Shown in pieces: positions 11,481 through 24,900 of a stretch of 64,000 nt of DNA. The notes beneath the pieces are model-generated. The model was not told the origin of the DNA. It saw only the letters and a program-made list of their open reading frames with translations, and made no database searches. The translations under genes were made by a program, and so were the position numbers. The stretch's first letter is position 1, and every line of letters begins with the position of its first letter. The DNA is from Anisakis pegreffii (taxonomy: Eukaryota; Nematoda; Chromadorea; Rhabditida; Anisakidae), in contig JAPYMA010001130.1 in the NCBI GenBank assembly GCA_035041965.1, positions 62,001-126,000 of the forward strand, read 5' to 3'.

Positions 11481-13647
11481 GTGTCTTTTCCAGTAATTTC
11501 AAATATTGAGCACATTTAGTCATAACTTGTGTGATACGATATTGCGATCAATCGAAAACATTGTACAAATCCTATTCAGTAGCCGGAATCGGTCAAATGA
11601 ATGCATCCAGTCACCAGAGATCGATAAACTCTCATTTCCATCTTATCCTTCATATTAATGTATTCATTCACTGTTATTTTTGGCTATATATCTATTCAAA
11701 GTGATGCATAAGCAATTGGTACAGCTTTATGAGCGATTAAAAGATATTTGCAATTAGACAAAAATGTAATCGCTTTTGGCCGACCAGTCAACGTCTCAGG
11801 TGCAGGAAATGTTGATAATTTCTAGATGCAATTTTTTCATTTCCCCCTCGTTTTTGCCTGGAAAACATTTCAGTCAAATTTTCGGAAATTGGCTACCGGA
11901 AAAAACTGCAGATGGTTGAGTTTTTTAAAACGATCTATCTGAAAACAGGTCTTCAAAAGTGGGAAAAAATCGACTCGACCGAATTAGCTCATTCGTAATT
12001 TATCACCGACCAAATTTTATTCTTTACAAATGAAATTTCGTTGGTTTCAAGCTATTGCAAGTTTGATATGAAGAGAAACATTACTGCTCGTTCAAGCTTC
12101 ATGCTATTAAGATGATTGAAAGTTGAGCGATTCGGCATTCGTGGTAGTGTTTACTGTGGTTCATTTTCTTTTTCATACGTACCAAAAGAAGAACATGAAA
12201 TTGTTATTGAATGCTTCCAGTGTCCTTTGACTAATTTTCATGCACCTAAAGCGCTGACCTGAGTCTCGCAAATATTTGTTGCAAGTGAATATTTATCAAT
12301 TGCTCGTGCAAATTGCTTTTGTGTCATTCACGTTCATACGCAATGCTTTATTGGTTATTGTTTGGTGTAAAATCATTCACAAAGAATCCATTTCTAAGCT
12401 TTCGATGTAAGTGCTTTGACTGTAGCTTGGTGCTGTTTTGTGGTAGAATCAGATGAGACTCTCACTGGGATGAGTCAACTTTGCTCTGAAAAAAAAAACA
12501 CTCTCTTAGTAAACATTTTGTGATCAGTTGCTGTTTTCTCGTTTCATTTCTAGTTCCTTTTCAAAACTGAACGTTCAGTGTTGTTGACTCTATCGTAGTC
12601 AAAATCTTATGACAGTCAGAGAGGGATTTGGATGATCATGTTCGGAAAGCAGGAAACATTTCGATTGAGAATAGCTGCTTTCCAGATACTGGGTATAGAA
12701 TTATTCGAATTTGATAGCAATCACAACCGTGGTATTGCCTATCTTCATTCGTTACTTTAGAATAGAATGGATTTTACCTGATTGTTTTTAGTATAGTATA
12801 ACGTCAAGAGCATTGCACGAAGGCTTTAGTGGATCTTGTGGATGATTGATTATCATTTTTGGGGCTCTACAGCTGACGAAAATCGATTCATTTGTTATGG
12901 ATGTTATGAAGTATTTGAATGTTTTCAAGAGAAAAGTCGAATGGAAAAACAAAGTTTTCGTTCAGCTTCAAGTAGCTCCAAAGCCTTTTGTTATTGTTTC
13001 TGCTGTGTATATCCTCCAAGCATCGATATTCTTCACAAACATGTGTTGTTTTCACTGCACTTTGCTCCTATTAATCATGTGAAAGCACTGAATAGGATTA
13101 CTGCTTCGAATATTACTTAAGCAAACTAACGTAGCTTTTCATAATTTTTATAGGGGACTGAATGTAATTCAGCTTCATTAAGGGAATGAATTGCGAAACG
13201 AATTGTTGAACAAGTGGAATTCATTGTTGATTGCTGAGAAACTTAGAAACCTGCTATGGCAATGACATCTTATAATTGTATCTTATGTAGAAAATAATTT
13301 GTAACGTTGATTCGGCCTAATCATTTGAATTTCATCAGCCGGAATATAATGATAACGGAATATAATCAGATGTAATGCAGCACATATGTGTTGATAAGCG
13401 TAAAGCGTATATGCTCAAACTAGATGAATGGACGCTAATTTTTGCTTATCACCATATGATTTGTTATGGTATGATTTTATGAAATCAGTGCCCGATCCTG
13501 ATTACATTTTATCTTTCTTTATACCTATGTTATATTCGACATTAATGAAAATATATTGATATATAAAAGTATAAATATGAACCAATTATCATTTATAAAT
13601 GACAAAATGAAAATAAGTGAATAAAATTTGGAAAAAAAACCCAATCA

Positions 13648-13755
13648 ATGAAAAAAAGTGTCGAAAATGATGACTTTAGCGAATCGCCCGTGTTGGCAGG
13701 CAGTATAGTATTTTCAGCAGCTGTACTTGGCCTGTACGAGCCTCAGTCACGCTGA
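13648..13755 (+). CDS. Small ORF, 35 residues with hydrophobic segment
   Basis: ATG to TGA, 35 residues. An acidic N-terminal part (SVENDDFSESP) precedes a short hydrophobic run (VLAGSIVFSAAVLGLY) and the end EPQSR. About 70 bases of it are much richer in GC than the flanking DNA, as for exons elsewhere in the window. The minus strand is also partly open here (ending LLKILYCLPTRAIR), so an exon on either strand is possible. Function unknown. Confidence 0.25.
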   Translation: MKKSVENDDFSESPVLAGSIVFSAAVLGLYEPQSR

Positions 13756-14803
13756 ATGACAAGTGAAAAAAATACGAAATGAAAGACAAACAAACAAACA
13801 GAAAGACTGAATATCCGACTAATAATGATTACGTATGGATATGACACCACATCGAATGTTATTATCTATCTATACATTATCTGTTCTCTGAATAAGTTGA
13901 GAAGTTGGCATCAAACCACAAACTGACGAAACGTTTGCGTTTTATTTTATGTTGAATTCTCTCGAACGTTTTTTTGTATAAATACTTTTTTTGTGTGTTT
14001 TCGAAGCGATCAGTACGATGAAATATGTACGCAAACGTTGCCAACCAAGTGAGTGAAGAAGCTCTGCTGTGTTGTAGCGACGACGGAAGAACTCTAGCTT
14101 CAGCAGAAAACAAAATTGAAAGAGAAGATTTCTATAGATTTCAATTTTTTATGAAAGCCCACAATTTTATGTACTATAAACTGATTGACTGAAACAAGTA
14201 CTGATTTCTGTCAGCCTAATAGAGCTGAAGTTAAAAATTCCGAGTCGTTCGACGCAGTGTTGAATAGTTTTTGAAGCGTAAGGTTTGTGTTTCCAAACGC
14301 ATAATTCGTTTTTATCTTCAAAAGAAGGCGAGTATTGAATCACAGCAGCAGGTAACTTATAGCGTTATAGTGTATGAAAGTATTTCGAGTGTAAAACTTC
14401 GTCTACAAATGACGTGTTCCATCAGCCAATTTGATGTTCATTTGCAATATCTGTTTCAGATTACTTCATCCTTCAATGCATTCTATACTGATAGGTGCGT
14501 TTGCCTATGCATCTTTGAGCCGCTTCAGTTTGAAACAACAGGGTGTTCGGTTTTTTCGGTGACTTTGAAATGGTACGATTTTTTCGATGAAAGTCGATTT
14601 TTTTTCAAATCGCTAATGACGAATTTTCAAATCACTGAAAGAAAAAACAAAATCTACGAAATAGATATCTATTTTCCGACAGCGTTCACTGTAAAATTAA
14701 AATGAACAGTTTTAGTAGTGAAGATTCCTGAAAGAACAGTTTTAGCACAAAAGTAGAATCAAATATCATGAGAACAGAACAGGCTGGGGGTATATTCCCT
14801 TAT

Positions 14804-14829
14804 GATTATTATTGTTATTATTATTATTT
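14804..14829. repeat. ATT/TTA microsatellite
   Basis: A run of ATT triplets with a single G interruption. Confidence 0.8.
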
Positions 14830-15428
14830 CGAATCGACGAAAAATGTATGAGGAAAACGAGTTTGTTTAGAAACTTTCCGGTGACTGATTTTTGAAAAGA
14901 ACCAAAAGGAAAATGAATCAGTTGGTTTTGGTTTTCAATCAGTTGGTTTTCAATTTTAAATTTGTTTGCTTTTCTTAGTGCGATTAGGCGGTGAAATTTT
15001 GCATCGGTGATACGTACGTATTCAGTGTAATGCTTGACGGTGATGGAATCTGACTTTGTTGAAGTACTCTCTTTGAATGACGATTGTGTTGTTGAATTTA
15101 TCGTCTTGCACTGAATTCCATATTGGTCTTTGGTTTTCAAAATCTTCTCACGCTCCGACATCCTATCGCTAACGTAATGAGATGGAAAGTTTGTGGAATC
15201 CAATTATTCTGATTGACGGTATTAGGACGTAGTACTGATACCTCAGCTCATTGTGCATATTTTTGATCTGCGAAACACACTAAATTTAGTGTCGTTCTGA
15301 ATTTATCTAGGGAATGAGGTAGTGAGTTGAGACTGCATTTACTCCGGTTCAAGTTTTCGGTGCATACAAATTTTTTAAAATTCATCTGCAAGCTCTGCGA
15401 ATTTGTTCACCAGTTTTTTGGATATTTT

Positions 15429-15469
15429 GGAATTTAATTTTTTTTGGAATTTTGGAATTTTTGGAATTG
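15429..15469. repeat. Tandem GGAATTT-type short repeat
   Basis: Four close copies of TTGGAATTT separated by T runs. Confidence 0.7.
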
Positions 15470-18094
15470 TGAGAGCTATTCTATACTGCTAATACAGATT
15501 TTGAACGACGTAGTTTTGTTTTAAATTGAGTAGTGACATGTTTTTCACGTGCTTTTGGAACCTACAAAAGAACATTTTCAATGCCACTGCTGCCACACAA
15601 AAACAGTATGATTATAGTTTGCTTTGGGAACAACTATTGTGTGAATTTATTACAGTGTAGGTAGGTGTAGGTAGAGTTTTCTCAACATTCTAAAATTAGC
15701 CGTTTCAGAAGTACAAATGTTTCAGTTGTTTTTCTGGTTGGACGACGTAGTTTAGACAACAAAAAATATGAGATATTTTTTCTTACTAGAACAACTGTTT
15801 CAATGAGAAATGGGAAACCAGTTTCTACTCAGTTAGATCAAAAATTCCACTTTCGCTGACCACCTATATGCATGCTGATTTGAGAACGTCAGAACATTTC
15901 GAATCAGTCTCGATGTCACTACTCTCATGATCGTTAGCGGTTCGATGCTACACAGTTAATGTCTCTTTGCGAAAGGTCTTTTTGATGCTTTCCGCCTATC
16001 CATATTCATTGGAATTTCATTCATCTGCCAATGCAATTCACTTGATTTCAGTGAATTGAATCTAGTTTCATTGGTGTTGCGCGATCGCGGCAAGGTCAAC
16101 TAAACCAAACCACACAAGGTTCATTGGAAACACTTTTTTTGGGTTTTATGAATTTTCTTATGAAAGTGTTCAGCAAGCAGTGTACATGGTGACATGATAG
16201 CGTTAGGGCTTGACAATTTCGTACAGTGATGTTGACACTGAAAGCATAATCGACGGCTGAAAAAAGTCCTTGGTGATCCAACTTTCTGAAGATTTTTTTG
16301 TGAAGATTCTGAAGAATTTTCAGAATTCATCAGCAATCCAGGAGGAACTTTATTCGGTTTTATGAATTCATGAAATGAATTTTTCCAACTTTGAATGGTT
16401 ATGGAGTTCATTCACTGTTTAAGATGAAATCCTGAAAATCACACATAATTTCACATTCTCATGTATTCTATCGAAAAATTAAACAGCCTCGCATTAGAGC
16501 CTAGTGGCAGTAGCTTTGGTCGAATAGGTGCGGTAACGAAAAAGTTCATGACGATTAGTCGAAGGGTTTTGATTGTCAAGAATCGAAAGTGCTGAGGAAA
16601 TATTCTGTGTAAGTTCGAAAAGCTTTCACTTAGTTGGCAGATGAATTTCTATTTCTCATTAAGATCTGAAGTTTAACTTCGCCATCGAAAAAAAAATTAT
16701 TCGAAAAAAACTGAATCAACATTATCAGTAATCATTGCCGTTAGCGGGGTAGAAAAATGCTTGGAACAGACTATTCATGTCAGATACTCATTCATTTTCC
16801 GAAGTATTAGCCCTTCGCCACCACCCCCCCTTCCTGATCAGTCAGGTTTTTTCTGTGGTTCAGAATGGAACGAATAGTATGCACTTGAAAAAGCGGTTAG
16901 ATTTTTATGGGCTGACCAATTTTTTATTTACAATCAGCTTGTTTGTCCAAGCTTTTAGTAAATAATGCCTCGGTGAGCAATCACAATGAAGTAAAATTGA
17001 TAATAGAATAAAATTTGTAACAAGCCTTCACGATGAACCTAGTTACTGTTAGTTGTACGGGTAAGCGTCGGCAGTTGTCTCAAATTAATAACGAATCACT
17101 TCGTTATCGTTCTTCGAGACAATGTTGGTAAATTTTATCATATGCTTATTCTGGAAAGGTTACGGTTGAATTTGAGCAAATCACTCCAAGATTTAATTTG
17201 AGTTGTGTCATCATGCTGCTGCTGCTGTCGTCAGAAAAGAACTGCGGTGTTACGAGAGCGAAATAATGCAATGGGAGTTTCCAGTCGTTGTGTGGTAATA
17301 ACTGCTTAGTTGACTTAACTGCGATCCGTTGTCTTAAAACTCATTCTTCTCTTGGATGAACCAGCAGAAGCGTTAGCGGTATTGATTATGAGGTTTTGAT
17401 ATGAACTGATCAGTTGGAGTGTTTGTCATCAATGCGATATGAGCTTCGTCAAATTTTTCAAACCTCACATTTACTGGACTGGATTGAAATTGAGGTACAC
17501 TTTCATATTAGAAAAAATGCTTCAGTCCAAATGCGTTCACTTTTCAAGGTACTCTTCAATAATTCTTTGCTGGAATACGACATTTTTTGATGAGTGGAAT
17601 TATTGTTTTGCGTCGATTCCGATGCATTTTTGCACACTGAACGCAATCCTCTACAGATCATCTTAGATAAATTCAGATGCTCCGATTTTAAATTTTGCTA
17701 TCCGGTATCAAAATTAAGTTGTATTGTAAGGTTGGTCCTTAAGTTTAATCGGCGACAAAAGTAGATCCTTAATAATAGGTGTAAAAGTTGGCTGCTTTGC
17801 TAAACCATGGAGTACTCTCGTCAGATTTAACCCCTTGAGAGAGAGAGTAATATGTGTGAGGTAAACGGAGTTTTAACCAGGGATTGATGCTTTAGAAGAT
17901 GTTTTAATTTACGTTTTTATTAATCGAAAAGATCTGACCGAAACCGTGCTTTGTTTCGTTTGCTTTTGGGTGTTGAGTGCAATTTCTTCGTCTGATTGTG
18001 CTAGCTGCCTTAGTTATGGGGAGTTTTTGTTTGTCGGGCAAGGGAAATTAGTTCTAAGTGTTGGTAACTGACAAGTTTCTTATCACATTGATGA

Positions 18095-18703
18095 CAAACC
18101 ATCTGCGTGTTTCTTGCACATACCACATTCAGTTGTGTATACCGCTGTCGTCATGTTGGTTCATTCAGTTCCCATCAGGTGAGTAAGTTTTTCATTATTT
18201 TGTGACATCATCTATAGGATTTGAAAAATTCCGTTTTTTTTGGAACCGAAAATTTGCTTATTTTTTAAATAATAAGTAAATTTTCAGTTCTAACTGAACC
18301 AAACGAGCGACCAACCAACTGCTCTCTTCGAGCACTTTTCCTTGAAATTCATTCAAAATTCAAAATTTCAAAAAATTCACTCAGTTCTGTTCTTACGTTG
18401 AACGTTTTGTTTTCACCGTTTTTATGCTGACAAGTATGGACGAAGTCAGCATCTAGTGCTGTTTTCGGTTAATTTTTGATCATAAAATGACTCTGCTCGA
18501 AGGGAACGAGGGAATTGGTCTGCCAGTGCGGTGAATTTTAATCTGTTTTAGTTTTTGGTGAAATGTTTTGTTTTATTCAGCCTAAAACTGCTTGGATTAT
18601 AGAGAAGCGAGGATGTACTGGTGCGAAAGTTTGTATTCGTTGTTTGAATGGAGAAAGTGGACATATAACTCATGTGCTCTCTGAAGTGCCATCTGCTTAT
18701 TGA
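18095..18703 (+). CDS. Candidate two-exon cysteine-containing C-terminus, unknown
   Basis: A plus-strand open segment ends at 18178 in a near-perfect donor (CAG|GTGAGTAAG). A TTATTCAG acceptor before 18581 opens a 40-codon frame to TGA at 18701-18703. Joined in phase, they give cysteines at FSCVYRCRH and CTGAKVCIRC, a spacing that could bind zinc or form disulfides. No start exon was found and no family is recognised. Chance open frames of this size are not rare. Confidence 0.2.
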
Positions 18704-18830
18704 TATTCATTTATTGCATTTTCAATTCTCAGCTAACACTTCTCATTGTTCATATGCCAACACTGTAATTGTTAGTTTTATTTTTTGGTTATTCAGTTCA
18801 TTTTTTGATTTTGCTACTTATTAAAATTAG

Positions 18831-18905
18831 TTAGTCATTTACTCATTTATTTATTCATTTCTTATTCATTCATTTACTTACTTATTCGCTTGGTTATTCA
18901 TTAAC
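18831..18905. repeat. Low-complexity ATTC/ATTT tetranucleotide tract
   Basis: About 75 bases made mostly of ATTT, ATTC and TTAC units. Confidence 0.7.
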
Positions 18906-19111
18906 ACATTTGAATTCATTTCCAAGCCTTAATTTATTGATCTCATCGTTGAGAATTTTTGAATTATATGCCGTGCGGCTTTTTGATTATCGGTAATGCA
19001 GTCAAACAATTTGAACAGATGTACGTGGTGAATTGCTTTTGTCTTTAAAGATGCATCACAGAATGGTTTTGGTTGCTTTTTGTTTTCAATACTTCAGTGC
19101 AATTACATTTT

Positions 19112-19216
19112 TCAGATTATGTTTATACAAAGACATTTGTCAATAATATTTTTCATCATAATTATTTTCTCTTATCTATTGGACTATTACTAGACGAATC
19201 TGATGTTTTCGATCAG
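19112..19216 (+). CDS. Candidate exon, unknown
   Basis: Between a TTTTTCAG acceptor and a CAG|GTGAGC donor, the plus strand is open for about 34 codons ending LLLDESDVFDQ. Splice-like flanks and an acidic end make it exon-like, but no neighbouring exon could be joined in phase. Confidence 0.18.
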
Positions 19217-20938
19217 GTGAGCTTTTTGCTTCATAACAGAAAGGGGTGCTTTGCTTCATGGAAGCAGTGCTTGTGTCAAGTGCATCAGAAAGATTAGCTT
19301 TGAGAAAGAGTCAATCTGTTTTCAAGCTTTCCTTGAGCACTGATACATTCGATTTGTGGCGAAGGAATGAGAAAACTTCAGATTTCAGATGGTTACATGT
19401 ACAGTCGGATATATACTTATGCATTGGGCGTATACTTATGTGTCAGTTCCAGGAATTTGGTGTTCCTTTTTTAAATCTTGAATCATTTGACAACCGATAA
19501 TTCATTGAAATAATCGCGGAAAAGATATCTGACCAGTATTCCATTTCGTTTTACCAATATATTGCCAATAAATAAACTCCATCTCCATTAAAATTGTTAC
19601 GTCCCGATGATCCCAAAGATTTCGTTCGTTTGCATGTTGCTCGTTATTTTAGCACGTCTTTTTCTTTGGAAATCATCTCATTGTTCCGTATGAAAATTAA
19701 TCTGATTTATTTGTTCTCTCATTTTGCAACATTGTTATCTCGTTTGCTCATTGTATAACAGCAGTATTTTAGCAATTAGCAGATAACGCCAACAGTATGA
19801 CTGATTTCTCTTATGATCCTCACTGTATATTACTAAATTATTCATCTTGATCTTTTGTTTCATCGTAAGCATTCGCCTTGTTCCATGGAACATTTTTCAC
19901 TGAAAGCCCGTGAAATGCTGGAAGATTTCTGACAAATCCGTATGGAAAATATAATTCTTTATTATCATTCATTAAACAATTGTTGTTGATCATAAAAACT
20001 ACTTAATTGTCCCACATTATGGAAGATGCTGTGACATTTCTGGGAGAGCCATGTCAAAACTTCGTTTTATAGTGACTTTTTTTCGTAATTGTGTCAGTAT
20101 TTCTATCATGAATTCAGCGAGAGAATCGAGCTGTCATGTTGAATAGAAGAGATAATTTGTTCTATAATTGTTTCTTCTTGGATTACTTTTTTTGCAAATG
20201 ATGTTGATTATTTTGCCACCTTGTGAACTGTGTTTACGGGACATCGTTGTTGTTGTTGTTTACGGGAAGTCTTGCTCCATGAATTATTCATCTCCCTAAA
20301 TTATTGCTGATCCTGTGGTACTCACGAGGAATCGTTTTCTTTTTCCATCTGACAATTGTAATTGTTGGATCGTTATCGGGCTACTTTTGTACAATAAATA
20401 TTCTGCACATGTTGATGAAACGAGTACAACATCATTCATACTAACATGATGTATAAGTTTTTGTAGAGGGAAAATGAAAATGATGTGTTAGGAATTTTTA
20501 TCTGATCACTTAAATCGGTAGAGAGGAGTATTCTCGTTATTTCTTTGAAGAGTTCGAGTATATCTCTTTGGAAACGTTTCAGCTGAATGGTTGGGGCATT
20601 TCGCATTTATTGGAGTCACAGAAATTGAGAAATTGCTTCTGTACTCACAATCAATTAATTTCTGATGGTGAACTTTCCATTAGTGCCATGTAAGAAGAAA
20701 TGTTTGCGATGGAATGAGGCGGAATTTGAAAGTCAAAGATTAGTGTTATTTGCAAAGATACATTTGTTGAAAATTTTATAGGTTTAGGTTCAGAAAGTTG
20801 TCGTCGAGAAGACCATACAGCCTAGCTTATATGAAAATGTTCATCGCACGCAATACATACAAACAAACAAACAACGCAAATCAACATGAGTTTGTTGGAC
20901 ATCGAAATAAATGAAAAGAAATGATTGGTGATGCTGCA
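19217..20938. other. Intergenic DNA downstream of the TIL/SOD-like gene
   Basis: No gene, RNA or mobile element recognised. A short GTT-rich run lies near 20246-20260. The part next to 20938 must contain the 3' UTR of the minus-strand gene. Confidence 0.4.
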
Positions 20939-21967
20939 TTAACGTGAGGTAAGTCCAATAATACCACAAGCCAGAGGCAACGTATCGTGCGTATTGCGCA
21001 AGGACCAGTCCGTCACTGACATCGAGTGCATAACGAGTGAGCGACCGATGATCGGTGATACACTTGAGAGATCAATTACTTTGGCTGAATACGATAAGCT
21101 TTTAGCACTGTCTGCTGCTTACTAATCCACTTTCACCACTCACATTTAGTGTCGCAGCAGTTGAAATCAAAAGTTCATCGTTTCTTTCAACATTCAGTCA
21201 AGAAAAACCTGACCGTAAATAATCTCATGGAATTCCCAGCACCTCTGATCGATCTACGTGTAACGTGCTAATTGATTATTGACGATGAGTATTTTCAAAT
21301 CTATCGAACGTATGATAAACTTATCAATCATAGGGCTCAACTGTTCATTTTCTGATTTACAACTAGATTAATCATCAGTTATATGCAGATGAATTCAAAT
21401 TGAACCAGTTTATTGAACCTAGTGCCTTAAGAAAAATCGAAAAATTCCTTGCTGAAAGTGATTTCAGCCAGTTTTTCTTTAACGAACCGATTTCAGTATT
21501 CGGTGCGCCTTCACTGTGTACGTTGCCAATTACGGCCGATGCGTTGTAACTATCGTCGAGCAATAGAATCGGCCCAACACGCGAGCATTTGTCTGATATG
21601 TCACCATACTCATGAATTACCAAAGCATGATCTCCGGCTGGCAAATCTGGAAAGAAAGCTAATTCACCTGAAGTCTGCAATACTCTTTCTGATCACTAGG
21701 TAGGGCATAGTACAACATCGAAAGCTGAAATCACTAGATTAAGCCACGCATCTATTCCGATCGAATTGTCAGATATCACCTCTTTCAGTGAAATGAACGA
21801 AACGCACTCACCATATACGGTTCCTCTGATTTTCATTTTATCCGTTCCTTCCTTCGAGAACGCGAATCGTCCCGTTATTCGTCCATCTTGACCAAAAACA
21901 TGTACAGAAGCAAGTGTTTTCAAATCGAATGGATCAGCTGGCTTATCTGGTCCGTCACTCTTTTCTT
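20939..21967 (-). other. Cu/Zn superoxide dismutase-like domain lacking several metal ligands
   Basis: The domain reads ASVHVFGQDGRITGRFAFS, then KMKIRGTVYG, then DLPAGDHALVIHEYGDISDK, then IIGRSLVMH and LACGIIGLTSR before the stop. The order and spacing follow Cu/Zn-SOD (GFHVHEFGD, IIGRTLVVHE, LACGVIG). By human SOD1 numbering, remembered rather than aligned by software, His48, probably His71, His120 and the Cys57-Cys146 pair remain. His46 is Val, His63 is Ile, His80 and Asp83 are changed, and Arg143 is lost. It should fold like SOD but not dismutate superoxide. The join between the exon ending near 21.5 kb and the last exon (about 20939-21084) is unclear. Confidence 0.72.
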
Positions 21968-24900
21968 CTTCATGAGATAGCTTCAAATAATGGTTGCTGA
22001 CAAATATGTATGAAGTGGATGGAAGACAATATGTATGAGGATGGAATATGCGCAAAAAACATCCCTTCGAGATTTACAAAACTCGAAAATTCAGTGAATG
22101 TTTTGAGGCTTCGATCAAACAAATGCAAAAATCAATATAGAGAAGAAAAAACATCTTATATCAGCTTCAATCCCCACTGAGTATTATAGAAATCTGCCAT
22201 TCAAGTGGAGCAGTGAAAATGAAGAAGAAAACGTTGTTACTTGAGAGAAGGCATTGTGCTTTAGCAACACATGCGGCCATCATATCATTTGTGGCTTTCA
22301 CATAACCCGTTGCGCAATGACATCCCGGATTACAGATCGACGAACACTTCGGCTCTGATGATTGTCCACAAAATTCTGGACACATTGAGCCACAAGCGTT
22401 CCACACTGCATGCGGATCAACGCATGTACACCGTTGGTGTGGTGTTCCACTGAACGTAAATGACGACGGTTGACAGCATTTCTGTAATTCAACCTCTCAC
22501 TGCCGCTTGTTGAATTTCGCACTTAGTGAAAATTTGATGAATGCTCTTGGAAAGCTGTCGATACTGCAGACTATTGAACAAGACAACGACAGTTTGTTTC
22601 GTAAGAGAGGTTCGTTACCTGTTGAGAGGGACAATCCGAATCGAAATTACACAGCTTTCCGTTTACATCGTTCGTGACCAGAGGACATCCGTGTACCACT
22701 GAAAAATTCAATATTCCACACTGGAAGCGAATGCTGATTGCATCAGATTTGCTGATGCTCATCGTCAATTCTATTGACTGGACAAAAATTGGAATTTATT
22801 GATGGTCGCGTAAAGAATCGGAAAATGTTTCGCTTGAAGAACTATGTGTTGAACTGGAGAGCTGAAGAATCATTTTCGGTTGGGAGAAATTTAATGAAAT
22901 AGCTCTGAATGAGTGATTTTGGAACTGAACCCGTTCCAACAACTGTGGCATACACAGTTGCGGGCAAATGATTATCATTGTTGATCAGTGGGCATTGATT
23001 GATTGGAATGCATTTTGATGAGCGCCATTTCATTGCATCCTCAAAAATATACCCTGAAATACGAGCTCTCATAGATGCACATTCAAAAGAATATGTTCTC
23101 ATATGAAGAACTGCTGGGAACCAAATCAAGAAGAAAACAGGATAGCAAAACTCTGAAATGACTTAAAAAACATCGACTGTTTCTTGCATTCCGATGCTTT
23201 TTTTCGCCAGAACAAAGTTAGAGTGTATTTGAAAAGAGCAATCTGAATTCGGAGAGAACACATGAAACAGCAGGCAGTAGTACCAGGTTTGCAGAAACAT
23301 CCTGAAACGCATGGTGTACACATCTGTGGGTTACGATTATTGCATCCCAATGGACATGACGAAGCACACGACTGAAATTGTTTGTGCGGCTCTGTGCATT
23401 CGGTTTCTGATTTGCATTCCACGGGAAGGACACATCTTGAGTGCGGATCTTTAGCGTCGAGAAGAACGTACGGATCACGACACACACAACCACTCGTGCA
23501 GTCTTTATGTGAACACGTCGACGTAGGATTCGCACAACTTCGAACACATCTCAAATTTCTGTTGATTACACAACAATTCTAAATTTTTCGAATTGAATGA
23601 AATTGCTAAATTTTGAATAATGAGCGTTGCAACGGGAAAAATGAAATTGATCAATGAGAGATCAACATGAAAGAATATTCAAACAATCAGAAATGATGAT
23701 TTTCATGCTCAAGATGAATGACAGCATCTTATTACTTCTTGGTTCATGACACAATTGTGAGATATGGAATTTGCCTCTCATTTATTAAGTAAATGCCGTT
23801 CAATTGCTAAGCAGTTGAATACTGGTTGTGATAGGACATGATTATAATGTATCGTAATCAGGCATAACCAAAGTTTGAAAATTCGAAATACCGTGGCGAA
23901 AAACATGAAGTCCACTGCTTGCGAGGATCAGAGCATGAATGTGACACAGCTTTCGAAGTAGGACATTGTTGAGGTAGGACACATTTGGAACGCATATCAT
24001 TCGAATCCTCTAGGATGTACGGACTGCGACAAAAGCATCCACTCACACATTGCACACTGCAGAAACCACCACCTCGACGATCACATCCAGCTTAAATTCA
24101 ATTACGATGTCAGGTTGGCAACGTAAACAGAAAGTGATAAAGAGATGAATTAGCCGGAATATTTGAGGTTATGGCTGATAGAACTCCACCTGGGCAAGCT
24201 GAGCCGCAAGTCTGATAATTCTTCAAGGGATCTGAGCAAGGGACGACAGTTGGATGTGTTGGAGGTTGAGTCTGGAATGGGTCAATGAAGCGTATTCTTG
24301 AGGAGGACGTATGTTCACGACTTGCTTGCGAGAGAGACGGCTGATGGAAATTTGCACGATGATTCGACGATGATGACTCAACGGGAGTGATAAAATTGAA
24401 CGGACTAGGACGTTGTGGAGCATAAAACGGTTGATTTGAAGGTATTATGTGGGGGCATTGTGCTGGTAGAATGCACCTGAAAGTAGGTTCAGAGATCGCA
24501 TAGACAAATGCGAATGTCAGATTGTTCATTGTTCTCAACAATAGAATTGATCATGAGATAAACATGGGAAGTGTTCATAAAAAGAGATGTCGTTGAATTG
24601 GTTGGAAAGAAACTTTTTCGTTATTGCGTGAAATATAAGTACGAGTGAGGGGATTTGCAAGCCAAATGAAGTATGGAAAACGGAGTAAACTATGAAAAAA
24701 CCTTGAATTCACTGGGTCAGAAACATTCTCAATAATATACGGTATTTTGCAAAAGCATCCCGGTGTACACTTATCATTGCACAACTCCTGTGGAACAAGT
24801 CTTGTAGCGCATGAGATGGGACATGCCGGTCCACACGACAAATACTCTCGAAGAGTGTCCGCGCAGTGATGACGGGGCGATGCTGCACCACCGTGTTCAT

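Larger units (their letters stand above)
8597..13647. other. Intergenic DNA without recognised genes
   Basis: Apart from the inverted-repeat pair at 9032-9453 and the doubtful open stretch near 11.3-11.5 kb, I see no coding pattern, RNA gene or mobile-element gene here. Open frames on both strands near 8.75-9.23 kb lack exon-like composition. Confidence 0.4.
13756..18094. other. Intergenic DNA without recognised genes
   Basis: AT-rich sequence. Longer open frames (about 14.27-14.70 kb plus, 14.77-15.20 kb minus, 16.1-16.4 kb minus) show no recognised domain or exon-like composition. Only low-complexity tracts stand out. Confidence 0.4.

Noticed and set aside
12836..13120. Overlapping plus-strand open frames with many cysteines
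   Set aside because: Two different frames overlap with similar length, composition is not exon-like, and the cysteine spacing fits no zinc-finger family.
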